DNA of 42,280 nucleotides, taken from NCBI GenBank assembly GCA_905480075.1, contig CAJQOX010000039.1, positions 1 through 42,280 of the forward strand. Reading direction: 5' to 3'. The notes below the pieces were generated by a model, which was not told the origin of the DNA, searched no databases, and saw only the letters and a program-made list of their open reading frames with translations. Positions 35,934-42,280 of this stretch are shown piece by piece. The stretch is from an uncultured Aureispira sp. (GTDB lineage Bacteria; Bacteroidota; Bacteroidia; Chitinophagales; Saprospiraceae). Both the position numbers and the translations under genes were made by a program. Numbering within the stretch: position 1 is the stretch's first letter; each line of letters opens with the position of its first letter.

Positions 35934-37424
35934 TTAATGTAAAACAATCTCAATTGTATCCAGCTTCATCCTTGTCTGAAAGAAATGAGCAACCTTTACT
36001 TTCTGACTGTTTCTCATACGTCTTCCTTCCCAATCTATCACGACAGTAGGTATAGTATCCAGCCTGAGGGTTTTTGTATTCATCTTCACCAGTTCATTAT
36101 AAGATATTTCTACCGCTTCAGGGTATAATGCAGAAAATTCCATTGCAATATCATTGATCGGTTTGCTTTGCCGCTTGTTCTGAGAATTATATTTCGACAA
36201 TTCGTTCTCCAAAAATTTAATGCGTTCTTTTTTGTCTTTCAATACTTCTTCATTGTCTTCATACAACTTCTTTACCATATTTGAATACTCCTCTTTTATG
36301 GTAGAGAATTTGGTTTGAAGAGAGCCGACTTCAGCCAATAATACTTCAACATCCAGATTACCTTCCCGGAATTCAAGTTTTGCGTAATCCAATCCCGTTT
36401 CATTCAATTCATGCTTAAGATTATCTTTATCCGATTGCCGGAGATTAGCAGATGTAGTCAATATAATAGCAGGTGTATCTCTGTGATAATCTATTTTCTG
36501 ACCCAAAATTACACCCTTCTCTAAATGATACTCATCTACCTTAACAGAAAAGGCAGCAACCTTACTATTAAAAATCTCATGTCTCACAACATTATAGGCA
36601 GTCCACAAACTTGGGATAATTGTAAAAACCACGATCAATACAATCAGAATCTTATATCTCATTTCTCTTGCAGGGTCCAGAAATTCTTTCTTGGGGAAAT
36701 TCAATGCCCTAACAAAGATCAATGCTGTACCTGCAATGAAAACAGAATTGATAAAAAACAGATAAAATGCACCACCGGCATAAGCCCACTGTCCGGTTGC
36801 GATACCATATCCTACTGTACAAAGCGGAGGCATCAAAGCAGTAGCAATTGCCACCCCGGGAATAGCATTACCTCTGTCGGAGCGCGAACTTGCCACAATA
36901 CCGATCGCACCACCACATATTGCAATCAATACATCATAAAAAGTCGGGTAGGTCCTTGCCTCGAGTTGGTCTGTAAGGGTTTTGATTGGAGAAATTGAAA
37001 AGTACATAATTGAAGCAAGTATTGAACCCACCACAAAAATCGTCAGGTTCCGGAAGGCATTTTTTAAGGTGTCAAAATCATTGGTGGCAACAGCATATCC
37101 AATTCCTACTATAGGTCCCATCAAAGGGGAAATTAACATCGCACCGATTACAACAGCCCCCGAATTCATATTCAGGCCAATAGAAGCTATAAAGGCTGCG
37201 AAAATCAAGCCCCAAAGATTTCCTCCCTTAAATTCAATGCTCTTTTGTATACTATCTATTGTCCCGGCTTCGTCTGTATCCAAACTGAGACTGAACAAAT
37301 CCTTCAGCTCATTAATTAATTTTGAAATCAACAAAACTACTGAATTCCCCTTCGAGGAATCAAAGGCAGCTTCTTTACTAAAATCCTTTCCATCATCTTG
37401 TGAATTATTGTTTTCTTCCATCAT
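35934..37424 (-). CDS. DUF389 (TIGR00341-type) membrane protein, 496 aa
   Basis: An integral inner-membrane protein. The hydrophobic core (about 65-270) has six or so helices with glycine-rich turns and the DUF389 marks IASIGLNMNSGAVVIGAMLISPLMGPI and SRSDRGNAIPGVAIATALMPPLCTVGYG. The soluble C-terminal part (about 290-496) contains a coiled coil (about 385-425) and an IPTVVIDWEGRRM region. The first in-frame codon (TTG at 37433) is poor, so I take the ATG at 37424; the next ATG (37421) is equally possible. No transport activity has been shown for the family. A candidate promoter lies at 37536-37543. It is upstream of the methyltransferase gene in the same transcript. Confidence 0.88.
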   Translation of the reverse strand: MMEENNNSQDDGKDFSKEAAFDSSKGNSVVLLISKLINELKDLFSLSLDTDEAGTIDSIQKSIEFKGGNLWGLIFAAFIASIGLNMNSGAVVIGAMLISPLMGPIVGIGYAVATNDFDTLKNAFRNLTIFVVGSILASIMYFSISPIKTLTDQLEARTYPTFYDVLIAICGGAIGIVASSRSDRGNAIPGVAIATALMPPLCTVGYGIATGQWAYAGGAFYLFFINSVFIAGTALIFVRALNFPKKEFLDPAREMRYKILIVLIVVFTIIPSLWTAYNVVRHEIFNSKVAAFSVKVDEYHLEKGVILGQKIDYHRDTPAIILTTSANLRQSDKDNLKHELNETGLDYAKLEFREGNLDVEVLLAEVGSLQTKFSTIKEEYSNMVKKLYEDNEEVLKDKKERIKFLENELSKYNSQNKRQSKPINDIAMEFSALYPEAVEISYNELVKMNTKTLRLDTIPTVVIDWEGRRMRNSQKVKVAHFFQTRMKLDTIEIVLH

Positions 37425-37535
37425 GTATAGCAATTAAATATCTTCGTTCCGGAGTTTTCTATTTTACAATAATAACTATTAAATATTATTTCTTTCCAGC
37501 ATTACTGATTTATTCTTACTGATAATCTTTGTCTC

Positions 37536-37543
37536 CAAATATA
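37536..37543 (-). promoter_or_regulatory. candidate -7 element (TATATTTG on minus strand) for the DUF389 gene
   Basis: An exact TAnnTTTG on the minus strand, about 112 bases before the ATG. No correctly spaced -33 box is visible; the neighbouring DNA is T-rich. Confidence 0.4.
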
Positions 37544-37719
37544 CAATTTTTTTTTAATTGCAACTTTTATCTTAGCTGTTTCAGTTGTATATCAAATAAA
37601 CTTCGTAAAAAGCCACTGTTTTTTAGGACAATGAGGTCTGATATTATTTTTTCCAATTCCAACAAGAAAATTTTCAAAGCAAAACTTAAAACTTACTTTC
37701 TACTTTCTACTATTATATT

Positions 37720-37835
37720 GGCCCCCGGGCGCTACGTTACGCAGCTCGCTGTGCGCTCGGCCCGCAGCAGCTGAGAAAAACAGCTGCTGCGGTCTGTGGC
37801 CTGCCGCCACACTGCTTCACATCGCTGGTGCGAAA
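37720..37835. repeat. GC-rich hairpin island, likely interspersed repeat
   Basis: About 115 bases that are clearly GC-rich stand out from AT-rich surroundings. At its centre is a perfect 12-bp inverted repeat, CCGCAGCAGCTG / CAGCTGCTGCGG (37762-37792), with an AGAAAAA loop. No gene of this window has similar composition. It looks like a repetitive extragenic palindromic element, but it is single-copy here, so genome copy number is untested. Confidence 0.6.
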
Positions 37836-37841
37836 GATTTT

Positions 37842-38028
37842 TTGATGAATTATGATGATGAGGGATAAATTATGAACTATTAGGTATGAATTATGAGGTA
37901 TCTTTTAATCAAGTAATTAATTCACTTACTTTAAGAAGGATTAATAACTGAAGGTAGCGCTTCGAATCAGGAAATCTACCGTTTAGTCTAAATTCTACAT
38001 TCTAAAATCAAAAAGCGCAGCGATCTAA
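37842..38028. repeat. degenerate short A/T repeats
   Basis: GAATTATGA-like words recur (about 37847, 37872 and 37888), followed by heptamers TCTAAAT, TCTACAT and TCTAAAA at about 37987-38007 and AAAGCGCAGCGATCTAA at 38011-38027. These simple repeats end exactly where the recombinase frame begins and look like remains of repeat-driven rearrangement. Confidence 0.5.
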
Positions 38029-38481
38029 CATCTAATACAACGCATCTCTGAAGTAGTCAATCTGAAAATAGAAGACATCAACAGCAAACGAAACATCATT
38101 CACATCCGTCAATCGAAAGGCAATCAGGACAGAACAAGTCTGCTTTCCGCTGTACTGCTAAAAGAATTGCGTTTATACTACAAAGAATACCGACCTGAAA
38201 CCTATCTTTTTGAGGGAACAAGACCAGGTAATCCCTACTCAACATCGAGCATAAGAAAAATAATGAAACGAGCAGTAGAAGCCTCCAATGTACATCCTGA
38301 TGCCACTCCACATACCCTCCGGCACAGTTTCGCCACACATTTGATGGAACAAGGCACCTCCCTGCGCTATATTCAGCAGTTGTTAGGGCATCATTCTTCC
38401 CGCACCACCGAGATATATACCCACATCAGCAAGAATAAATTCGAGAATCTAAGAAGTCCCCTTGATAATATAGGTATTTAA
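38029..38481 (+). pseudogene. tyrosine recombinase, N-terminal domain missing
   Basis: The catalytic domain of an integrase of the XerD / integron-integrase-like group, common in Bacteroidota. The frame opens after a stop at 38026-38028 and has no ATG before residue about 78. All catalytic residues are still present: ArgI in QRISEVVNL, the Lys of QSKGNQDR, HTLRHSF (His, ArgII), LGHHSS (His) and the nucleophile in EIYTH. The C-terminus LRSPLDN resembles integron-type and Bacteroidota integrases. The DNA-binding core (SAM-like) domain, about 100-150 residues, is gone, and the break falls just before ArgI. It is therefore probably inactive, unless a different start or partner supplies the rest. 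Palindromic repeats lie 130 bases downstream. Confidence 0.85.
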
Positions 38482-38606
38482 GGCTATATTGTGCCTCGAT
38501 GATAAAGTCACTGAAAAGCAGCTGACTATTTTTATAAAAATAAAACAAAAAATTTACTGAGAGGTAAATAACTTGACAACTGAATTATATTAATATCCAT
38601 TCAGCA

Positions 38607-38690
38607 GTTCCTGTTATCTTCGATATATGTTGTATAACAGGAACCGTAGGAGTGTTGTTATAAGGGGGATAACAGGAATGTTCCTGTTAT
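38607..38690. repeat. palindrome cluster built from TTCCTGTTAT
   Basis: Four copies of the 10-mer alternate in direction: plus at 38608, minus at 38634, minus at 38669 and plus at 38681. The first pair forms an 11-bp perfect stem (GTTCCTGTTAT / ATAACAGGAAC, 16-base loop); the second pair is a palindrome of 10 bp with a TG centre (38669-38690). There is no T tract, so they are not terminators. They may be recombinase sites, attC-like structures or MITE ends; the 126-base distance from the integrase fragment is suggestive. Confidence 0.6.
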
Positions 38691-38707
38691 ACGGTTGTTA
38701 TTCAGAA

Positions 38708-38745
38708 TTAACACAATTGCTCAAGAAAACTAGCAACTGTGTTAA
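38708..38745. repeat. 14-bp imperfect hairpin, attC-sized
   Basis: TTAACACAATTGCT (38708-38721) pairs with AGCAACTGTGTTAA (38732-38745) with one A-C mismatch and a 10-base loop. The GTTAA/TTAAC outer ends resemble, but do not match, the GTTRRRY / RYYYAAC boxes of integron attC sites. There is no T tract. It lies 100 bases before the LRR gene. Confidence 0.5.
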
Positions 38746-38845
38746 CCTATGAAAAAGTTCTTGAAATAAATCAATTAATCTTGATTCATAAGTATACAAT
38801 CTAAAAAAAATGTTTCTTTTTTAATAATTTCCATATTTAGGAGTT

Positions 38846-40972
38846 ATGAACATTAAATTTAAGTATTTTTTATTTTTTCAGTTTCTAGTCATTATAGATT
38901 TATCGGCACAGAACTATATTAAAACGGATAACTTCTTTAGAAACAAAGATAAGTCTGTTTATTGTTTGGAGGAAGTATTATCTGCTACAAAAGATATTAA
39001 GACATTATGCATTAAGAGGAGTGATTTAATATCTTCTTTCTATGGTAAATCTTGTTTGCTAGATTCTATCCTTCAACATCATCAAGATAGTTTTGTAAAA
39101 AAAATACAATCTGTTGAAAATTTATATTTGAACATCTATCTGCCTAAAAACTTAATAGAATTATTAGCAAAAAAGGCATCTATCAAACGTATAATGTTAA
39201 AACCTTCTGAAAAGTCATATTCATCTTATGAACTTCAGCAAATTTATTTACTTAACAAATTTAAAGATTTAACATATTTTGAAGGAGCTGATAGTAGTTT
39301 ATTATTCATAAAGTGCCTTCAACAATTTAGTAAACTAGACACACTAGTTTGGCTAGATAAAAATTTACAAAATAGATATTTAGGGCGATTAATGAATATT
39401 ACTACATTTATTATAGATAACTATGGAGAAATTAAATATAGGTGGTGGAATAATGGAATTAAAAGATATATATATACGTATCATTTTCCACCTCAACTAA
39501 AAAACATTTATACAGAAAAACTATCCTATAAATACTTTGCAACTAAATTGACCAAGTGTACTAAATTGGAGTATCTAACAGATATTTCTGGGCCAATTAT
39601 ATACCCTGACATGGATTCAATGTATGTTAAATCAGGCTATTTTCCTCCACCAATACCTTCCCTTAAAAAACTAACTTTAGATCCTACTCCTCAGTATATC
39701 CCCCTCAATATTAATTTATTTTCTTCTCTCAAATCTTTGATTATTCCCGATGGGTGGAGAGGCTTTACAGGCTTAGATATTCCCTCCTCTTTATATCAAC
39801 TATCGAATTTAGAAAAATTACATATCTGGACCAATCATGTTTCGGACTCTATTCGTTTCTTGAAAAGACTAAAGCATTTATCCATTCATATTAACCAGCC
39901 TAGCATAAATTCCATTTCGGATTCTATTCGAAACCTATCACAGTTAGAAAGCTTATTGCTTCATCAGGAAAAAAGATATAGCACTTATTATTTGCCCTCA
40001 TCTATATATTCACTCACAAGGTTGAAAACATTAGATATAAAGTATTATGAACTTTCAGATTCTATCCGTTTTTTAAAGGAATTAAAAGAGTTAACGATTA
40101 TGGGTCGTAATGAAACGCTTCCTGACAGTCTTGTTGCCTTAAAGAAACTTAATTCACTTGACTTGAGTCATTTCTACATGCCAGAGGGGAAGTATCCAAA
40201 ACTAATGTATCAATTCAAAAATTTACATAGACTTGATTTAGGTGACGATGGGGCTTACAGAGAAAGAAGTAAGTTATTAATAAATGTTCGAAAAATTAAA
40301 AAATTAAAAAAATTAAGCTACTTGGAGTTTAATATTCTAGCTATAAAAAATGAACTTCATTATAGGAGATTGTATAACGCATTGCCTGAGAATTGCGAAG
40401 TGAAGCTGCATGGGACGGGGGAGGATAGTAAGACTCCATACTCAGGGGCTAATTTGGGGATTTATACAGAATATGGCTGGGGAAAAGCAGCTTTTTCAGG
40501 TATCGAATTTCTATATTACATAGATAACGAGTATGCCGAAAGTTTTGTAAAAAAAGGTAAGCGTTTTAAACAAAATATAAGAAAAAATAAATCCCGACCT
40601 GAGTGGAGCTATCCTAATCCTTTTCATTTTCATGCCTTCTCATTTGCTGTGGAATGGAATTACCTCAAGAATCCTGATTTTTTAATGGGATATAGGTTAG
40701 GATACAACTATTCGAGAGTGAGAGAACCTATTGCTTTTCAACTAGATTTGATTGCTTATACTAATTATAATAGTATCTTTGATTTAAGGTTAGCCCCTCG
40801 TTTAGTTATAGTTCCCATCAAAACTCATGCAGTCCATGTTAGTCTTTATTATAGTTATAAAATACCGTTGATACTTACTAATGAACAACATGTAGTTTCT
40901 AGACATACTATTGGGCTTAGTTGTAGATTTACAATAGATTGGAGAGATGGTTCTTGGTTTTGGTTTTGGTGA
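38846..40972 (+). CDS. exported LRR protein with beta-rich C-terminal domain, 708 aa
   Basis: A signal peptide (1-21, ending DLSAQ) directs export. Residues about 240-500 hold irregular leucine-rich repeats with a recurring DSIRFLKxLKxL unit (three copies) and plant-like LPSSIYSLTRLKTL segments, unlike the Cys-ladder LRRs of the gene at 28352. The last 180 residues are beta-rich with repeated aromatic strands (GANLGIYTEYGWGKAAFSG, FAVEWNYL, GYRLGYNYSR) and end in FTIDWRDGSWFWFW. An outer-membrane barrel-like anchor is possible. There is no T9SS sorting domain. The gene is clearly more AT-rich than the housekeeping genes and lies between the integrase relic and the group II intron relic, which suggests acquisition by transfer. 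An AGGAG lies only two bases before the ATG and is too close to act as a ribosome binding site. Confidence 0.8.
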   Translation: MNIKFKYFLFFQFLVIIDLSAQNYIKTDNFFRNKDKSVYCLEEVLSATKDIKTLCIKRSDLISSFYGKSCLLDSILQHHQDSFVKKIQSVENLYLNIYLPKNLIELLAKKASIKRIMLKPSEKSYSSYELQQIYLLNKFKDLTYFEGADSSLLFIKCLQQFSKLDTLVWLDKNLQNRYLGRLMNITTFIIDNYGEIKYRWWNNGIKRYIYTYHFPPQLKNIYTEKLSYKYFATKLTKCTKLEYLTDISGPIIYPDMDSMYVKSGYFPPPIPSLKKLTLDPTPQYIPLNINLFSSLKSLIIPDGWRGFTGLDIPSSLYQLSNLEKLHIWTNHVSDSIRFLKRLKHLSIHINQPSINSISDSIRNLSQLESLLLHQEKRYSTYYLPSSIYSLTRLKTLDIKYYELSDSIRFLKELKELTIMGRNETLPDSLVALKKLNSLDLSHFYMPEGKYPKLMYQFKNLHRLDLGDDGAYRERSKLLINVRKIKKLKKLSYLEFNILAIKNELHYRRLYNALPENCEVKLHGTGEDSKTPYSGANLGIYTEYGWGKAAFSGIEFLYYIDNEYAESFVKKGKRFKQNIRKNKSRPEWSYPNPFHFHAFSFAVEWNYLKNPDFLMGYRLGYNYSRVREPIAFQLDLIAYTNYNSIFDLRLAPRLVIVPIKTHAVHVSLYYSYKIPLILTNEQHVVSRHTIGLSCRFTIDWRDGSWFWFW

Positions 40973-41040
40973 CGACAGGAGGCTTCTTTTTTTTGGGGTT
41001 TTGCTTAAGCTCTTCTACTTCGGGCTGAGGAAACAAACTG

Positions 41041-41215
41041 CCTTGTGAGGGGTCAATGTTTTTGGAAACATAGCGTTCACAATGAAGAACTCTATCGGTA
41101 AGCCGTATGAGGAAAAACTTCACGTACGGTTTGATGAAGGGGGTACTGATTTTGTTTTTAATTTGTATATTTGTTTGAATAAATTATAAAATTAGAATTG
41201 GCTGTCAGGCCCTAC
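41041..41215 (+). mobile_element. 3' end of a group II intron (domain V-VI), no reverse transcriptase
   Basis: Domain V is clear at about 41100-41132: AAGCCGTATGAGG, an A-rich loop and ACTTCACGTACGGTTT. This gives the catalytic AGC triad (41101-41103), the two-base bulge and a stem closing on GTTT. GAAGGGGG follows, as in many bacterial introns. Domain VI could be the long weak stem between GGGGGTACTGA (41139) and TCAGGCCCTAC (41206), giving a 3' end at about 41215. No intron-encoded protein or GTGYG 5' end is seen in the preceding 2.5 kb, where the LRR gene lies, so this is a truncated relic. The start coordinate is approximate. Confidence 0.75.
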
Positions 41216-41308
41216 TCAACTCGGGACATTTCCTGTGGGTTGCTTTGTGGAAAAATAAAAAATATTGGTTTTTATTCCCTGAAAATCATTAAATACCAGA
41301 ATCCAAAA

Positions 41309-41392
41309 TTTACCGAAAAATCCTCCTGAGTTACCAGTTATTGGCTCAGACCTACCATTTATCAACCCAAGGCTACCACTTATGAATTGGTT
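41309..41392. repeat. four imperfect 21-bp tandem units
   Basis: Units at 41309, 41330, 41351 and 41372 share a TACC core and a 21-base period. On the minus strand they read as heptapeptides of the type ISGSLGL / INGRSEP / ITGNSGG in an 89-codon frame. I do not count that frame as a gene, as it lacks a good start and a recognisable fold. Confidence 0.45.
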
Positions 41393-41415
41393 GAGAATTT
41401 TTGGACTTTTTAATT

Positions 41416-41423
41416 TACCTTTG
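41416..41423 (+). promoter_or_regulatory. candidate -7 element (TACCTTTG) for the last membrane protein gene
   Basis: An exact TAnnTTTG about 142 bases before the ATG at 41558, with a TTTG at 41400-41403 that is closer than the usual spacing. Support is weak. Confidence 0.3.
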
Positions 41424-41557
41424 TAGGTGAAGAACTGACTGTGACACATAGTTGAAATTTTAAAATATACATAGGAGTGGTACATATATAGTCGATATAG
41501 GAGATATAAACACCAGTACTGGCGATTATAAACGAGTTATAACTAATTTGAGAAACG

Positions 41558-42070
41558 ATGATAATACAAAAAATAATTGGAATTTATTTTATCTATAATC
41601 TACTAATCGGAGTATTGTTTTTCAGTTTTAAGTATTATAAAACAGAGCAAAAGGTTATAGATCGAAAAGAGTTTACTTTATTAATTTTATTTCCATTTTT
41701 TGGTTATGGAAATTGGCTGTATAATAAGGAATTAAGGGAAAATGGAACTACGAAATTTCATAGAGAATGGTTTATTTGGAAAAATGTAATTCCAATTAAC
41801 ATTGGATGTTTAATTTTTTTAGCGATTTTTGGATTTATTCTTTACGGAATTGCCAGCGGAGGTATTCATATTGGTGGAGGAATGGAATGGGCAAATAAGC
41901 AAGGTAATGGATCTTTAATTGGTGTTGGACTTTTAGCCGACTTTGGATCTGCACTTGAACTAGCATTAATGACATTAAGTGCAATTATAGGATTTGTAAT
42001 ACTTGCTTTTTTTTTAATTTTTATTCCAATGTATCAAGTAAAGTCAATTGAAAGAAGATTTTTACAATAA
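41558..42070 (+). CDS. hypothetical membrane protein, 170 aa
   Basis: Predicted membrane segments lie at about 6-25, 40-56, 76-100 and 120-160 (the last long enough for two helices). Between them is a short glycine-rich loop (IASGGIHIGGGMEW, about 101-114). The N- and C-termini are basic. I recognise no family. It lies downstream of the group II intron relic in very AT-rich DNA, alone, as is common for cargo genes of unknown function in integron-like or genomic islands. The frame has balanced codon use and a normal stop. Confidence 0.65.
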   Translation: MIIQKIIGIYFIYNLLIGVLFFSFKYYKTEQKVIDRKEFTLLILFPFFGYGNWLYNKELRENGTTKFHREWFIWKNVIPINIGCLIFLAIFGFILYGIASGGIHIGGGMEWANKQGNGSLIGVGLLADFGSALELALMTLSAIIGFVILAFFLIFIPMYQVKSIERRFLQ

Positions 42071-42201
42071 TAAACTCTATTAAATAAATTGGAATAAAAA
42101 TGCATATATTAACTAAGTCTCAACACCAACTGAAAGTCGAGTCATTAAGATAAGGTTGCACAAAACCAAGCCACATGCTACTTATGGAGATAGAATAATA
42201 A

Positions 42202-42280
42202 ATGAATCCATTAAAAAATTTGAACCATTATCAATATCTTAGTGAATCAAAAGAAAATCAAACCAAAAAAACCAATAACA
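42202..42280 (+). CDS. possible gene start cut by the window end
   Basis: ATG at 42202 opens 26 codons without a stop before the window ends (MNPLKNLNHYQYLSESKEN). The peptide is polar and Asn/Lys-rich and there is no recognisable motif. It may be a real N-terminus or chance; only the following sequence can tell. Confidence 0.3.
   Translation, partial: MNPLKNLNHYQYLSESKENQTKKTNN

Noticed and set aside
36525-36998. 157-codon plus-strand frame
   Set aside because: It is wholly antisense to the DUF389 gene, whose membrane helices and family motifs are clear.
38482-38600. GTGCCTCGAT at about 38491 as a group II intron 5' end
   Set aside because: It does not match GTGYG, and no domain I structure or reverse transcriptase follows.
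41216-41485. 89-codon minus-strand frame
   Set aside because: It starts in low-complexity DNA, includes the 21-bp repeats and has no recognisable motif. It could be a gene relic but is not supportable.

Overview
This AT-rich 42 kb window is almost certainly a chromosomal segment of a Bacteroidota bacterium. The evidence is two giant secreted proteins with type IX secretion (T9SS) C-terminal sorting domains, Bacteroidota-type promoters (TAnnTTTG at -7), start codons without usable Shine-Dalgarno sequences, a three-subunit succinate dehydrogenase with a single cytochrome b subunit, and WG-repeat, DUF389 and DUF3592 proteins. I would guess Saprospirales or Chitinophagales, but cannot fix the lower rank from sequence alone.

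Layout. 1-9 kb is housekeeping: the 3' part of dnaX, two small conserved genes, a TPR-like lipoprotein, two 2-oxoacid dehydrogenase E2 genes (one pyruvate-type, one branched-chain/2-oxoglutarate-type) standing apart from any E1 or E3 gene, a two-gene cell-envelope unit, and cinA. 9-16 kb holds an RNase Z-like metallo-hydrolase with an altered metal motif, a hexapeptide acyltransferase, a copper-type P1B ATPase, a glutamate-receptor-like potassium channel facing a pore-less voltage-sensor protein, and dihydrofolate reductase. 16-17 kb is an approximately 1 kb gap with a candidate small RNA ending in a strong terminator. 17-23.3 kb is one 2092-residue cell-surface protein (glycine-rich region, thrombospondin type 3 calcium repeats, cadherin-like modules, GEVEDY motif, T9SS domain). 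23.4-28.3 kb holds a thioesterase, the sdhCAB operon on the minus strand and the RNase P RNA gene diverging from it. 28.3-32.7 kb is a second giant T9SS protein with about 21 leucine-rich repeats followed by 15 cysteine-paired 49-residue repeats. 33-37.4 kb holds a WG-repeat protein, a lipoprotein, a METTL25-like methyltransferase and a DUF389 membrane protein.

From about 37.5 kb to the end the character changes. There is a GC-rich hairpin island in otherwise AT-rich DNA, degenerate short repeats, a tyrosine recombinase missing its N-terminal domain, a cluster of palindromes built from TTCCTGTTAT, an attC-sized imperfect hairpin, an LRR gene with a predicted beta-rich C-terminus, a group II intron 3' end (domain V with no reverse transcriptase), a 21-bp repeat and an orphan membrane protein. 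I read this as an accessory, recombination-active region built by insertion and decay.

Functional links: the E2 genes and sdhCAB belong to central carbon metabolism. The two giant proteins, and possibly the LRR-barrel protein, are cell-surface or secreted products. The channel and voltage-sensor pair is the most suggestive possible functional partnership. No CRISPR array, intact transposase or tRNA gene was seen.
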